Shown: positions 9,829-19,305 of the stretch, piece by piece
How positions within the stretch are numbered: the stretch's first letter is position 1
Layout of the letters: every line of letters begins with the position of its first letter
Source: Jiangella anatolica
GTDB taxonomy: Bacteria; Actinomycetota; Actinomycetes; Jiangellales; Jiangellaceae
Length of the DNA stretch: 64,000 nucleotides
Reading direction: 5' to 3'
Assembly: GCF_003236295.1 (NCBI RefSeq)
Contig: NZ_POTW01000014.1
Location: 1-64,000, forward strand
Program-made: the position numbers and the translations under genes
The notes under the pieces: model-generated
The model's database searches: none
What the model was told of the DNA's origin: nothing
What the model saw: only the letters and a program-made list of their open reading frames with translations

Positions 9829-11957
9829 GGTCCGTCCGCGGTCACCTTGGCGGCGATGTTCTGCGGCATCGGCTCGTACCGGGCGAAGCGCCGGGTGAAG
9901 GTGCCGGTGCCGTGGCTCATCGCGCGCAGGTCGATCGCATACCGCACGATCTCGGTCTGCGGCACGTCGGCGCGCACCACCGTCCGCCCGGAGCCGACCG
10001 TGTCGGTGCCCAGCACCCGGCCGCGCCGCCCGGAGAGGTCGCCCATGACGGCGCCCACGTAGTCGTCCGGGACCATGACGGAGATCTCGTCGACCGGCTC
10101 CAGCAGGCTCACCCCGGCCGCCGACGCCGCCTCGCGCAGCGCCAGCCCGCCCGCGGTCTGGAAGGCCATGTCCGACGAGTCGACGCTGTGCGCCTTGCCG
10201 TCGTAGAGGGTGACCTTGATGTCGACCATCGGGTAGCCGGCGACGGTGCCGCGCTCCATCTGCGCCCGCACGCCCTTCTCCACCGACGGGATGAACTGGC
10301 GCGGGACCGAGCCGCCGACGACCTTGTCGACGAACTCGAAGCCGCCGCCCTCGGGCAGTGGCTCCACCTCGATCTCGCACACGGCGTACTGGCCGTGCCC
10401 GCCGGACTGCTTGACGTGGCGGCCGCGGCCGTTCGCCTTGCCCGACAGCGTCTCGCGCAGCGGCACCCGCAGCCCGACGGTGTCGACGTGGACGCCGTGG
10501 CGGGTCCTCAGCCGGTCCAGGACGAGATCGGCGTGCGCCTCGCCCATCGTCCACAGCACGAGCTGGTGCGTCTCGCCGTTGTTCTCCACGCGCAGCGTCG
10601 GGTCCTCGGCGACCAGCCGGGACAGCCCCAGCACCAGCTTGTCCTCGTCGGCCTTGGCGGACGGGACGATCGCGAACGGCAGCAGCGGCTCGGGCATGGT
10701 CCACGGCCGCATGAGCAGCGGGTCGTCCTTGGCCGACAGGGTGTCGCCGGTCTCGGCGCGGGACAGCTTGGCGACCGCGACGATGTCGCCGGCGTGCGCC
10801 TCGGGCACCGGCCGCAGCGTCTTGCCGAGGGGGCAGGACAGCGCGCCGATGCGCTCGTCCTCGTCGTGCTCCTCGTGCCCGCGGTCGGCCAGGAAGTGGC
10901 CGGAGACGTGCACCGTCGCGTCGGGACGCAGCGTGCCGGAGAAGACCCGGACCAGGCTGACGCGGCCGACGTACGGGTCGGACGTGGTCTTGACGACCTC
11001 GGCCAGCAGCGGGCCGGCCGGGTCGGCCGTGATGCCTTCGCGCGGCGTGCCGTCCACCGTCGTGACCTCGGGCATCGGGTGCTCGGCGGGGGAGGGGAAG
11101 CCGCCGGCGATGACCTCCAGCAGCTCCTGCGTGCCCAGGCCGGTAGCGGCGCAGACCGGGATGACGGGGTGGAACGACGCCCGTGCGACCGCCCGCTCCA
11201 GGTCGTCGACCAGCACCTTCAGCTCGATGTGCTCGCCGCTGAGATAGCGGTCCATCAGCGACTCGTCCTCGGACTCCTCGATGATGCCCTCGATCAGCTC
11301 GCCGCGGGCCTCCTCGAGCAGCGCCGCCTCGTCCGCCGACGGGTCGCGCGCCTCGCGCCGGCCGCCGTCGTAGGTGAACACCCGCTCGCTGAGCAGGCCG
11401 ATCAGTGAGTCCGTGCCGCTGGGGAGATAGAGGGGGAGCACCTTGTCGCCGAAGCCGTCGCGGATCGCGGCCAGCGTGCCGGCGTAGTCCGAACGCGGGT
11501 GGTCCAGCTTGGTGAGGACGACGGCGCGCGGCATCCGCACGGCCTCGCACTCGGCCCACAGCAGCCGCGTCGTGCCGTCGATCGGCTCGGCGGTGGAGAC
11601 GACGAACAGCGCGCAGTCGGCGGCGCGCAGCCCGGCCCGCAGGTCGCCGACGAAGTCGGCGTAGCCGGGGGTGTCCAGCAGGTTGATCTTCGTCTGCTCG
11701 TACAGCAGCGGGGCGAGGGCGAGACCGACCGACCGCTGCTGGCGGATCTCGCTCTCGTCGTGATCGGTGACCGTGGTGCCGTCCTCGACCCGGCCGGCCC
11801 GGTGAATCGTCCCGGACGCGACGAGGAGGGCCTCGACCAGCGTCGTCTTACCCGCGGAAGCCGGGCCGACGAGAGCGACGTTGCGGACGTCGACCCCGTC
11901 GGCCGGAGGTACGCCTCCGGCGTCGCCCTGCTCTCCTGTCTGGTGCCGTGTCGCCAT
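9825..11957 (-). CDS. EF-G-like translational GTPase (FusA2-type paralogue)
   Basis: The 710-residue protein has an N-terminal GTPase domain with the P-loop G-P-A-S-A-G-K-T-T (about 32-40), switch region D-T-P-G-Y-A-D-F and T-K-L-D. Domains II to V follow in EF-G order. Many core residues differ from housekeeping EF-G: the normal H-x-D-x-P-G-H becomes L-L-D-T-P-G-Y, and there is an acidic insert (H-E-E-H-D-E-D-E). This is typical of the actinobacterial EF-G-like paralogues whose role in translation is not settled. The start ATG has an excellent AGGAGG 6 bases upstream. It converges on the S10 peptidase with a 4-base overlap of stop codons and diverges from pgsA. Confidence 0.8.
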   Translation of the reverse strand: MATRHQTGEQGDAGGVPPADGVDVRNVALVGPASAGKTTLVEALLVASGTIHRAGRVEDGTTVTDHDESEIRQQRSVGLALAPLLYEQTKINLLDTPGYADFVGDLRAGLRAADCALFVVSTAEPIDGTTRLLWAECEAVRMPRAVVLTKLDHPRSDYAGTLAAIRDGFGDKVLPLYLPSGTDSLIGLLSERVFTYDGGRREARDPSADEAALLEEARGELIEGIIEESEDESLMDRYLSGEHIELKVLVDDLERAVARASFHPVIPVCAATGLGTQELLEVIAGGFPSPAEHPMPEVTTVDGTPREGITADPAGPLLAEVVKTTSDPYVGRVSLVRVFSGTLRPDATVHVSGHFLADRGHEEHDEDERIGALSCPLGKTLRPVPEAHAGDIVAVAKLSRAETGDTLSAKDDPLLMRPWTMPEPLLPFAIVPSAKADEDKLVLGLSRLVAEDPTLRVENNGETHQLVLWTMGEAHADLVLDRLRTRHGVHVDTVGLRVPLRETLSGKANGRGRHVKQSGGHGQYAVCEIEVEPLPEGGGFEFVDKVVGGSVPRQFIPSVEKGVRAQMERGTVAGYPMVDIKVTLYDGKAHSVDSSDMAFQTAGGLALREAASAAGVSLLEPVDEISVMVPDDYVGAVMGDLSGRRGRVLGTDTVGSGRTVVRADVPQTEIVRYAIDLRAMSHGTGTFTRRFARYEPMPQNIAAKVTADGP

Positions 11958-12167
11958 GCGCCAGCCTCCTGCCTCGCAGGCGACGCGCGGCCCGGCGGAT
12001 CCAGCGCCTCGTTGCGCCGCCGCGGTTCGTAGATGTGGTGATGGCCACTTTGCTGCCCGAGGCGTGGATGCGCAAGGGTGATCGGCATATCGCCAGTAGC
12101 ATGGCGGCGCCGGGTGCCGCTCACTCTGCGGGCCGGTTTCGGACATCTGGAGTCGAACGGACGGGCG

Positions 12168-12779
12168 ATGCTCGACAAGTACACCCGGGTCTATTCGACC
12201 CGCATCCTGACCCCGGCGGCGCGCGGCATGCTGCGGCTGGGGCTGGGCCCGGACGCCGTGACGGTCATCGGCACCCTCGGCGTCGTCGCCGGTGCGCTGA
12301 TCTTCTACCCGCGCGGGGAGTTCCTCTGGGGGACGCTGTTCATCACGGCGTTCGTGTTCTTCGACAACATCGACGGGATCATGGCCCGGCTGCAGGGCCG
12401 GACCAGCAAATGGGGCGCGTTCCTCGACTCCACGCTGGACCGGTTCGGCGACGCCGCGATCTTCGGCGGGCTGGCGATGTGGTTCGCCGGCGACGGCGAC
12501 GACCTGCGCATGGTGGCGCTGCTGATCGCGTGCCTGACGCTGGGCGCCGTCGTCTCGTACGCGAAGGCGCGGGCGGAGAGCCTGGGCTACACCGCCGGCG
12601 GCGGCATCGCCGAGCGGGCCGACCGGCTGGTCGCCGTCCTCGTCATCACCGGACTGGTCGGGCTGTTCGACCTGCCGGTGGTGGTGCTCGAGGTGCTGTT
12701 GTGGCTGCTGGCGGCGGCCAGCGCGTGGACGGTGTGGCACCGCGTCCGCACGGTGTGGCGGCAGGCGGCGCTGGAGTGA
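12168..12779 (+). CDS. pgsA: CDP-alcohol phosphatidyltransferase, phosphatidylinositol phosphate synthase
   Basis: The 203-residue integral membrane protein carries the complete CDP-alcohol phosphatidyltransferase signature: D66-x2-D69-G70-x2-A73-R74-x8-G83-x3-D87-x3-D91. Five to six hydrophobic segments surround it. In actinobacteria the member encoded just before the PIM acyltransferase and pimA joins CDP-diacylglycerol to inositol phosphate, the first step to phosphatidylinositol and its mannosides. The start is the ATG of MLDKY, which matches the family; longer in-frame starts exist. Its stop overlaps the acyltransferase start. Function follows from the motif plus the operon position. Confidence 0.88.
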   Translation: MLDKYTRVYSTRILTPAARGMLRLGLGPDAVTVIGTLGVVAGALIFYPRGEFLWGTLFITAFVFFDNIDGIMARLQGRTSKWGAFLDSTLDRFGDAAIFGGLAMWFAGDGDDLRMVALLIACLTLGAVVSYAKARAESLGYTAGGGIAERADRLVAVLVITGLVGLFDLPVVVLEVLLWLLAAASAWTVWHRVRTVWRQAALE

Positions 12780-13702
12780 GCACGTTCAGCGACCGCCGTC
12801 AGCTGTGGCTGTACAGCACCGGCTGGTCCGCGGTCCAGCACATGCCGGAGAAGGCGGCCTACCGGTCGTTCCGGACGATCGCCGACTTCTTCTGGCGCCG
12901 GCGCAGCCGGTACGTGCGGCGGCTGGAGCAGAACTACGCCCGCGTCGACAAGTACAGCCCGGACGAGCTGCGCGAGCTGACCCGCCTCGGCGCGCGGTCC
13001 TACATGCGGTACTGGTGCGACGCGTTCCGGATGTCGGAGTGGAGCCACGAGCGCATCCTCGACCGCGTCCGGGTGGTCGACGAGTACCGCCTGCGCGACG
13101 CCCTGGCCGCCGGCCGGGGCGTCGTCGTCCCGCTGCCGCACATGGCCAACTGGGACTGGGCCGGCGCGTGGGCCTGCCTCACCGGCGCGCCGCTGGCGAC
13201 GGTGGCCGAGCGGCTGCGCCCGGAGGCGCTGTACGAGCGGTTCGTCACCTACCGCGAGGCGCTCGGCATGACGGTGCACCCGCTCGGCGGCGACGGCGTC
13301 ATGAGCGCGCTGGCCGAGCACCTCAACCGCGGCGGGCTGGTCTGCCTGCCGGCCGAGCGGGACCTGTCCAAGCGCGGCGTCCCGGTGACGCTGTTCGGCG
13401 AGCCGACGCGGATGCCGGCCGGAAGCGCGATGCTGTCGTTGCGCACCGGCGCGCCCCTGATCCCCGTCACGCTCTCCTACGAGGGCCGAGAGCCCGACCA
13501 CGGCCTGGTGATCCGCTTCCACGAGCCGATCCAGCCGCCGGAGGAGCGCGGCGAGCGGCTGGCGACGATGACGCAGCGCATCGCCGACGCGTTCGAGACC
13601 GGCATCCGGGCCAACCCGGAGGACTGGCACATGACGCAGCGGCTGTTCCTCGCCGACCTGGACCCCAGCGACCCGCGCCGCGCGCACCCGGTGCCGTCAT
13701 GA
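12776..13702 (+). CDS. Phosphatidylinositol mannoside acyltransferase (PatA-like)
   Basis: The 308-residue protein belongs to the HtrB/MsbB-like lipid acyltransferase family. The H-x4-D catalytic motif is His122-Asp127 (P-H-M-A-N-W-D), and Glu194 in P-A-E-R-D is the likely second catalytic residue, as in mycobacterial PatA. The enzyme adds a fatty acyl chain to the mannose of PIM1/PIM2 on the inner face of the membrane. It starts at a GTG overlapping the pgsA stop (GTGA) and ends overlapping pimA (ATGA), giving the same order as Rv2612c-Rv2611c-Rv2610c in M. tuberculosis. There is little doubt about the family; lipid specificity is by context. Confidence 0.88.
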   Translation: MSTFSDRRQLWLYSTGWSAVQHMPEKAAYRSFRTIADFFWRRRSRYVRRLEQNYARVDKYSPDELRELTRLGARSYMRYWCDAFRMSEWSHERILDRVRVVDEYRLRDALAAGRGVVVPLPHMANWDWAGAWACLTGAPLATVAERLRPEALYERFVTYREALGMTVHPLGGDGVMSALAEHLNRGGLVCLPAERDLSKRGVPVTLFGEPTRMPAGSAMLSLRTGAPLIPVTLSYEGREPDHGLVIRFHEPIQPPEERGERLATMTQRIADAFETGIRANPEDWHMTQRLFLADLDPSDPRRAHPVPS

Positions 13703-14835
13703 AGGTCGGCATCGCCTGCCCGTACGCCTGGGACGTCCCCGGCGGCGTCCAGGTGCACATCCGCGACTTCACCGAGGAGCTGACCCGGCGCGGCCACACG
13801 GTCTCCGTCCTGGCGCCCGGCGATGACGACGACCTGCCGCCGTACGTCACCACCGTCGGGCGGCCGCTGGCGATCCCGTACAACGGGTCGGTGGCGCGGG
13901 TCGCGTTCGGGCCGCGGATCGCCGCCCGGGTGCGCCGCTGGCTGGTCGACGGCGACTTCGACGTCGTGCACGTGCACGAGCCGGCGTCGCTGTCGCTCGG
14001 GCTGATCACGACGCTGTGGGCCGAGGTGCCGATCGTCGCGACGTCGCACTCGGCGATGCGGCGGTCGCGGGCGATGAGCGCGGCGCAGGGGATCCTGAAG
14101 TCGGCGTTCGAGAAGTTCACCGCGCACATCGCCGTCTCCGAGGAGGCCCGGCGCACCGTCGTCGAGCATCTCGGCGTCGACGCGGTGCTGATCCCGAACG
14201 GGCTGTTCGTCGACCGGTTCGCCGTCCCGCCCCGTCCCGACTGGCGGTCGGGGGACGGGACGCTGTCGTTCCTCGGCCGCCTGGACGAGCCGCGCAAGGG
14301 CCTGCAGGTGCTGCTGAAGGCGTGGCCGACGATCCATGACGCGTTCCCGAAGGCGCGGCTGCTGGTCGCCGGGCGGGGCGAGATCGACGACATCCGCCGC
14401 GGCATCGAGCCCCGGCATCGCGACGCCGTCGAGTTCCTCGGCGGCGTCAGCGACGACGACAAGGCGGCGATGCTGGCCAGCAGCGACATCTACGTCGCGC
14501 CCCACATCGGCGGCGAGTCGTTCGGCATCGTCCTCGCCGAGGCGATGGCCGCGGGCGCGCCGGTGCTGGCCAGCGATCTCGAGGCGTTCCAGGTCGTGTT
14601 GGACGGGGGCCGGCTGGGCGCGCAGGTGCCGGTCGGCGACGCGGCCGCGCTGGCCGGCGAGGCGATCGCGCTGCTCGGTGACCCCGCGCGGCGGGCCCGG
14701 TACCGCGCGGCGGCGTCGCTCGGGGTGCGCCGGTACGACTGGGCCCGGGTCGCCGACGAGGTCCTCGCCGTCTACGAGATGGCCATCGCCGTCGGGTCCG
14801 GCGGGCACACGTTCAAGCTGCCGGGGCTGCCGTGA
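13699..14835 (+). CDS. pimA: Phosphatidylinositol alpha-mannosyltransferase
   Basis: The 378-residue GT4-family glycosyltransferase transfers mannose from GDP-mannose to phosphatidylinositol, the first committed step of PIM synthesis. The N-terminal domain opens with I-A-C-P-Y-A-W-D-V-P-G-G-V-Q-V-H, which closely matches mycobacterial PimA including the GGV loop. The C-terminal domain contains the E-x7-E-type nucleotide-sugar motif in G-E-S-F-G-I-V-L-A-E-A. It is a peripheral membrane enzyme without transmembrane helices. It overlaps the acyltransferase by 4 bases at the start and the next small membrane gene by 4 bases at the end, so the operon continues. Confidence 0.92.
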   Translation: MKVGIACPYAWDVPGGVQVHIRDFTEELTRRGHTVSVLAPGDDDDLPPYVTTVGRPLAIPYNGSVARVAFGPRIAARVRRWLVDGDFDVVHVHEPASLSLGLITTLWAEVPIVATSHSAMRRSRAMSAAQGILKSAFEKFTAHIAVSEEARRTVVEHLGVDAVLIPNGLFVDRFAVPPRPDWRSGDGTLSFLGRLDEPRKGLQVLLKAWPTIHDAFPKARLLVAGRGEIDDIRRGIEPRHRDAVEFLGGVSDDDKAAMLASSDIYVAPHIGGESFGIVLAEAMAAGAPVLASDLEAFQVVLDGGRLGAQVPVGDAAALAGEAIALLGDPARRARYRAAASLGVRRYDWARVADEVLAVYEMAIAVGSGGHTFKLPGLP

Positions 14836-15374
14836 ACTGGGAGTGGCTGTTCGTCACGATCGCCGTGCTGGCGGCGCTGGGCGTCTACCTGTCGTGGACG
14901 GCCGGCCGGCTGGACCGCCGCCACGCCCGGCTGGCCGCGTCGCGGGCCGTGCTGGACGCGGAGCTGCTGCGGCGCTCGGGTTCTGTGTTGGACCTCGCGA
15001 CGGCCGGGCTGCTGGACCCGGCGACGTCTGTGGCGCTGGCCGATGCGGCGTCGCGGGCCCGGACCGCCGCCGAGGGCGCCGAGCGGTACCAGGCGGAGAG
15101 CGATCTGACGGCGGTGCTGACGGCGGTGCTGGACGACCCGGCCGACCTGGAGCCGCTGCGCTCGGATCCTGCCGCGGCCGCCGCGCTGGACGAGCTGGCG
15201 ATGGCCTGCCGGCGGGCGGCGCATGCGCGGCGGTTCCACAACGAGCTGGTGCGGGGCGCCGTTCGGTTGCGGCGCAAGATGCTCGTCCGCTGGCTCCGGT
15301 TGGCCGGGTACGCGCCGATGCCCGAGACCGTCGAGCTGGACGACACCGTGCCGCGGGGGCTCGCTACGGAGTAA
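14832..15374 (+). CDS. Single-pass membrane protein of unknown function at the end of the PIM operon
   Basis: The 180-residue product has one N-terminal membrane helix (about residues 5-23) followed by a largely alpha-helical, Ala/Leu/Arg-rich cytoplasmic domain. That domain carries a D-R-R-H-A-R-L motif directly after the membrane, somewhat like LemA-type proteins. Similar genes lie after pimA and before the NUDIX gene in other actinobacteria, so it is conserved, but the role is unknown. The GTG start overlaps the pimA stop. A cluster of strong palindromes follows the stop and probably ends the operon. No catalytic motif is visible. Confidence 0.7.
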   Translation: MNWEWLFVTIAVLAALGVYLSWTAGRLDRRHARLAASRAVLDAELLRRSGSVLDLATAGLLDPATSVALADAASRARTAAEGAERYQAESDLTAVLTAVLDDPADLEPLRSDPAAAAALDELAMACRRAAHARRFHNELVRGAVRLRRKMLVRWLRLAGYAPMPETVELDDTVPRGLATE

Positions 15375-15449
15375 CCCGGTTTTGCCGTTCGCCGGGCTCT
15401 CGTTCGTTGGGGTTGCCGCGTTGGCCTGCCCCCTGCTGCTTCCAGTGTC

Positions 15450-15541
15450 GGGGGCGCGGTGACGCGCCTCAAGTCCGCGCCGCGGTGGGTGTTCTTCGCT
15501 GGGGTCGGGGGCTTGGACTTGACCCGCGTCACCGCGCCCCC
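15450..15541 (+). repeat. Large intergenic palindrome with 27-base arms
   Basis: The arms at 15450-15476 and 15515-15541 are complementary at 25 of 27 positions; only two central bases differ. The left arm starts GGGGGCGCGGTGACGCG and ends TCAAGTCC. The loop is 38 bases. Pairing appears to extend imperfectly outward (GGCC-rich flanks at about 15423 and 15565). It is longer than needed for a simple terminator and may be a repeat element. Confidence 0.65.
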
Positions 15542-15706
15542 GGTTCAGCAGCGTCAGGGGGCCGGCCGGAGGATGGGCCCTGGCTTCCGGGCTCGCTCTG
15601 CTTCTGGTCCGCTGGCCTCCTCTGGTTGCCTGTGGTGTTGGCGACCGGCTTCGCTGTGGTTGCTGGCCGCTGGCCTCCCCTGACGGAAAGCGCTCGCCCT
15701 CCGCTG

Positions 15707-15768
15707 CTCCCATGATCATCAACCTTTTGCGTCGTCAGGGCAGCACGGAAGGTTGATGATCATGGGAG
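15707..15768 (+). terminator. Perfect 20-base inverted repeat, TGATCATCAACC type
   Basis: Arms at 15707-15726 and 15749-15768 are perfectly complementary, with a 22-base loop. The arm contains ATGATCATCAACC. A close relative of this arm occurs at 37406-37461. It may end transcription of the PIM operon or belong to a dispersed intergenic repeat family. Confidence 0.65.
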
Positions 15769-15850
15769 AGCGGGGGCGCGGCGATGCCAGTGGTGAGGCC
15801 TTACCATGGTGCTGTCCGCCAATCCCTTGACTCGTGAGGTTCGAGCAGCA

Positions 15851-16750
15851 GTGTCCGAAGAGACGCAGTCCACCGTCGGTACCGCGCGGGTGAAGCGCGG
15901 CATGGCCGAGATGCTCAAGGGCGGTGTGATCATGGACGTGGTCACGCCGGACCAGGCACGCATCGCCGAGGACGCCGGCGCCGTGGCCGTGATGGCGCTG
16001 GAGCGAGTGCCGGCCGACATCCGGGCGCAGGGCGGCGTGGCGCGCATGAGCGACCCCGACCTCATCGACGGCATCATCGACGCGGTGTCGATCCCGGTGA
16101 TGGCGAAGGCGCGGATCGGGCACTTCGTCGAGGCGCAGGTGCTGCAGAGCCTGGGCGTGGACTACATCGACGAGTCCGAGGTGCTGACGCCGGCCGACTA
16201 CGAGCACCACATCGACAAGTGGAAGTTCACCGTGCCGTTCGTGTGCGGCGCGACGAACCTGGGCGAGGCGCTGCGACGCATCGCCGAGGGCGCGGCGATG
16301 ATCCGCTCCAAGGGCGAGGCCGGCACCGGCGACGTCTCCAACGCGACGACGCACATGCGGCAGCTGCGCGACCAGGTCACCCGGCTGACGTCGCTGCCCG
16401 AGGACGAGCTGTACGTGGCGGCCAAGGAGCTGCAGGCGCCGTACGAGCTGGTCAAGGAGGTCGCGCAGGCCGGCAAGCTCCCGGTGGTGCTGTTCACCGC
16501 CGGCGGCATCGCCACCCCGGCCGACGCCGCGATGATGATGCAGCTCGGCGCCGAGGGCGTGTTCGTCGGCTCCGGCATCTTCAAGTCCGGCGACCCGGCC
16601 CGCCGCGCCGAGGCCATCGTCAAGGCGACCACGTTCTACAACGACCCCGACACGCTGGCCAAGGTGTCGCGCGGCCTCGGCGAGGCCATGGTCGGCATCA
16701 ACGTCGCCGACGTGCCCGAGCCGCACCGGCTCGCCGAGCGCGGCTGGTGA
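15851..16750 (+). CDS. pdxS: Pyridoxal 5'-phosphate synthase, synthase subunit
   Basis: With the GTG at 15851 the product has 299 residues, the usual length of actinobacterial PdxS; an ATG at 15806 would add 15 residues not typical of the family. The (beta/alpha)8 enzyme condenses ribose 5-phosphate, glyceraldehyde 3-phosphate and ammonia to [12 protein letters not shown] near the start, V-M-A-K-A-R-I-G with the Schiff-base Lys86, and the glycine-rich G-E-A-G-T-G-D phosphate loop are all present. It works with the PdxT glutaminase encoded 590 bases downstream beyond a NUDIX gene; other actinobacteria also separate the two genes. Confidence 0.95.
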   Translation: MSEETQSTVGTARVKRGMAEMLKGGVIMDVVTPDQARIAEDAGAVAVMALERVPADIRAQGGVARMSDPDLIDGIIDAVSIPVMAKARIGHFVEAQVLQSLGVDYIDESEVLTPADYEHHIDKWKFTVPFVCGATNLGEALRRIAEGAAMIRSKGEAGTGDVSNATTHMRQLRDQVTRLTSLPEDELYVAAKELQAPYELVKEVAQAGKLPVVLFTAGGIATPADAAMMMQLGAEGVFVGSGIFKSGDPARRAEAIVKATTFYNDPDTLAKVSRGLGEAMVGINVADVPEPHRLAERGW

Positions 16751-16760
16751 CCACGCGGCG

Positions 16761-17291
16761 GTGACTGCGGACGCCTCCGACCTGGGGGAGTGGCGCGACG
16801 ACGAGGGCGTCTGGTTCCGTCGCGCCGCCCGCGTCATCGCCGTCGACGGCGCCGGCCGCGTGCTGATGATGCGCGGCGTCGATCCCGCCGCGCACGACCA
16901 CGTCTGGTGGATCACGCCCGGCGGCGGCCTCGACCCGGGCGAGGACGAGCGGGCCGGCGCCGTCCGCGAGCTGTACGAGGAGAGCGGGCTGCGGCTCGAC
17001 CCCGCGCAGCTGACCGGCCCGGTCGCTGTCCGCAGCGCGCTGTTCAGCTTCGACGGCCGGCCGTACCGGCAGGACGAGGTGCTGTTCTTCGCCCGGCTGC
17101 CCGAGGTGGCGGCCGAGCTGGACACCACCGGCTGGACCCCGGTCGAGCAGGCGTCGGTGACGGAGCTGCGCTGGTGCACCGCCGACGAGCTCGACGCCGT
17201 CGGCGAGCCGGTCTACCCGCCGGCGCTGCCGTCGATCGTCCGCGGCCTGCTCGACGGCGGCTGGGACGGCGTCGCCCGTTCGGTCGAGTGA
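16761..17291 (+). CDS. NUDIX hydrolase
   Basis: The 176-residue protein contains a complete Nudix box: G-x5-E-x7-R-E-L-x-E-E-S-G-L at about residues 54-76, which binds the metal and the diphosphate substrate. R-R-A-A-R-V before the box and the late R-W-C-T segment are common in the actinobacterial subgroup that acts on nucleoside diphosphate derivatives. The substrate cannot be predicted. It lies between pdxS and pdxT. In M. tuberculosis a NUDIX gene (Rv2609c) follows pimA, so this may be the displaced equivalent. The GTG start is 10 bases after the pdxS stop. Confidence 0.85.
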   Translation: MTADASDLGEWRDDEGVWFRRAARVIAVDGAGRVLMMRGVDPAAHDHVWWITPGGGLDPGEDERAGAVRELYEESGLRLDPAQLTGPVAVRSALFSFDGRPYRQDEVLFFARLPEVAAELDTTGWTPVEQASVTELRWCTADELDAVGEPVYPPALPSIVRGLLDGGWDGVARSVE

Positions 17292-17340
17292 CCGCCCGGG
17301 CGGTAAAATCGAGGGTCGGACCCGAACCGAAAGGCCTGCC

Positions 17341-17934
17341 GTGACCCAGCCCATCGTCGGCGTGCTCGCCCTGCAGGGCGACGTGCGCGAGCACCAGCGC
17401 ATGCTGGCCGACGCCGGCGCGCCCAGCACACCGGTGCGCACACCGGACGGGCTGGCCGCCGTCGACGCGCTCGTGCTGCCCGGCGGCGAGTCCACCACCA
17501 TCTGGCGGCTGGCCCGCACGTTCGGCCTGCTCGAACCGCTGCGGCGACGGGTGGCCGAGGGGATGCCGGCGTATGGATCCTGCGCCGGCATGATCATGCT
17601 GGCCGACCGCATCGAGGGCGGCGTGGCCGGCCAGGAGACCGTCGGCGGCATGGACATCACCGTGCGCCGCAACGCGTTCGGCCGCCAGGTCGACTCGTTC
17701 GAGGCCGACCTCGACTTCCCGGCGCTCGGCCCGGACCCGCTGCACGCCGTGTTCATCCGGGCGCCGTGGGTGGAGAAGATCGGCGACGGCGTCGAGGTGC
17801 TGGCTCGAGTGCCGTCCACAGGTAATATCGTCGCGGTCCGGCAGGGACGGCTCCTCGCCACGTCCTTCCACCCGGAACTGACCGCGGACGCGCGTGTGCA
17901 CGCGCTCTTCCTCGACATCGTGAAGGAGGCTTGA
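17341..17934 (+). CDS. pdxT: Pyridoxal 5'-phosphate synthase, glutaminase subunit
   Basis: The 197-residue class I glutamine amidotransferase supplies ammonia to PdxS. The nucleophile is Cys81 in Y-G-S-C-A-G-M, and the catalytic pair His177/Glu179 lies in S-F-H-P-E-L. The early P-G-G-E-S-T-T loop is also diagnostic. The GTG start follows the AAAGG ribosome binding site. A TAAAAT hexamer at 17304-17309 in the 49-base gap could be a -10 element giving the gene its own promoter. yebC follows 6 bases after the stop. Confidence 0.95.
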   Translation: MTQPIVGVLALQGDVREHQRMLADAGAPSTPVRTPDGLAAVDALVLPGGESTTIWRLARTFGLLEPLRRRVAEGMPAYGSCAGMIMLADRIEGGVAGQETVGGMDITVRRNAFGRQVDSFEADLDFPALGPDPLHAVFIRAPWVEKIGDGVEVLARVPSTGNIVAVRQGRLLATSFHPELTADARVHALFLDIVKEA

Positions 17935-17940
17935 CCCCTT

Positions 17941-18705
17941 ATGTCCGGCCACTCCAAGTGGGCGACCACCAAGCACAAGAAGGCCCTGGTCGACGCGAAG
18001 CGGGGCAAGCTCTTCGCCAAGCTGATCAAGAACGTCGAGGTGGCGGCCCGCACCGGCGGCGGCGACCCGGCCGGTAACCCGACGCTGTACGACGCCATCC
18101 AGAAGGCCAAGAAGTCGTCGGTCCCCAACGACAACATCGACCGCGCCGTCAAGCGCGGCTCCGGCGCCGAGGGCGGCGGGGCCGAGTACCAGACGATCAT
18201 GTACGAGGGCTACGGCCCCAACGGCGTCGCGGTGCTGATCGAGTGCCTCACCGACAACCGCAACCGCGCGGCGTCGGAGGTCCGGGTCGCCATGACCCGC
18301 AACGGCGGCTCCATGGCCGACCCCGGCTCGGTCTCCTACATGTTCGACCGCAAGGGCGTCGTCGTCGTGCCGGCCGAGCAGGAGGGCGGCCGCAAGGTCA
18401 CCGAGGACGACCTGCTCGAGGTCGTGCTCGACGCCGGCGCGGAAGAGGTCGAGGACCTCGGCGAGGCGTTCGAGATCCGCAGCGAGGCCACCGACCTCGT
18501 CGCCGTCCGCACCGCCATCCAGCAGGCCGGCCTCGACTACGACTCCGCCGAGTCGTCGTTCGTCCCGTCGGTCAGCGTCCCGCTCGACGAGGACGGCGCC
18601 CGGAAGATCTTCCGGCTCATCGACGCCCTCGAGGACAGCGACGACGTGCAGAACGTGTGGGCCAACTTCGACGTCTCCGACGACGTCATGGCCGCGGTCG
18701 GCTGA
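17941..18705 (+). CDS. YebC/PmpR-family (TACO1-like) protein
   Basis: The 254-residue protein starts [13 protein letters not shown], the hallmark N-terminus of the YebC family, and is full length for the group. The three-domain fold is known; some members act as DNA-binding regulators, and recent work on relatives links them to relief of ribosome stalling, so the exact role is open. Clustering just upstream of ruvC is conserved across many bacteria. It starts 6 bases after pdxT, suggesting co-transcription. No deviation from the family is seen. Confidence 0.92.
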   Translation: MSGHSKWATTKHKKALVDAKRGKLFAKLIKNVEVAARTGGGDPAGNPTLYDAIQKAKKSSVPNDNIDRAVKRGSGAEGGGAEYQTIMYEGYGPNGVAVLIECLTDNRNRAASEVRVAMTRNGGSMADPGSVSYMFDRKGVVVVPAEQEGGRKVTEDDLLEVVLDAGAEEVEDLGEAFEIRSEATDLVAVRTAIQQAGLDYDSAESSFVPSVSVPLDEDGARKIFRLIDALEDSDDVQNVWANFDVSDDVMAAVG

Positions 18706-18780
18706 CGGCGCGCCTGCGTCGTCGGCGCGACGCCCGCCGGTAGGGTCGGCACCGAACTGGTGTTCGGTGAAGGGTGCTGC

Positions 18781-19305
18781 ATGCGGGTGTTGGGAGTCGA
18801 CCCGGGACTGACGCGGTGCGGTCTCGGCGTGGTCGAGGGGTCGCCCGGGCGGCCGCTGAACCTCGTCGCCGTCGACGTCGTCCGCACCCCCGCCGACGCC
18901 GAGCTGGGGCACCGGCTGCTGGCCATCGAGACGGCGATCGAGGAGTGGGTGGCCGCCCACCGGCCCGACGTGGTCGCCGTCGAGCGGGTGTTCAGCCAGC
19001 ACAACGTCCGCACCGTGATGGGGACGGCGCAGGCCAGCGGCGTCGCGACGCTGGTGGCGGCGCGCCGCGGCATCCCCGTCGTCACGCACACGCCCAGCGA
19101 GGTGAAGGCCGCTGTCAGCGGCAGCGGCCAGGCCGATAAGGCGCAGGTCGCGTTCATGGTGACCCGGCTGCTCCGGCTGGACGCTCGGCCCAAGCCGGCC
19201 GACGCCAGCGACGCGCTGGCGCTGGCGATCTGCCAGGTGTGGCGCGGCTCGGCGCAGAACCGGCTGCAGGCCGCGGTCGCCGCGGCGGGGAGGGGACGAC
19301 GGTGA
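18781..19305 (+). CDS. ruvC: Holliday junction endonuclease
   Basis: The 174-residue enzyme cleaves four-way junctions during recombinational repair. The four catalytic acidic residues are in place: Asp7 (G-V-D-P-G), Glu68 (V-E-R-V-F), and Asp141/Asp144 (D-A-S-D-A). The ATG at 18781 is preferred over a GTG seven codons upstream because GAAGG lies 7 bases before it and the N-terminus matches the family. It overlaps ruvA by 4 bases, beginning the ruvCAB operon. Confidence 0.96.
   Translation: MRVLGVDPGLTRCGLGVVEGSPGRPLNLVAVDVVRTPADAELGHRLLAIETAIEEWVAAHRPDVVAVERVFSQHNVRTVMGTAQASGVATLVAARRGIPVVTHTPSEVKAAVSGSGQADKAQVAFMVTRLLRLDARPKPADASDALALAICQVWRGSAQNRLQAAVAAAGRGRR

Larger units (their letters stand above)
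15375..15850 (+). other. Non-coding interval with two large palindromes before pdxS
   Basis: No convincing gene is seen in these 476 bases; frames that stay open have unusual composition and no family resemblance. The interval holds the two inverted repeats listed next. An alternative upstream pdxS start lies at 15806. Confidence 0.6.

Noticed and set aside
15806-15850. Upstream ATG as the pdxS start
   Set aside because: It has an acceptable ribosome binding site but adds 15 residues absent from the family; the GTG at 15851 gives the standard 299 residues. It remains possible.
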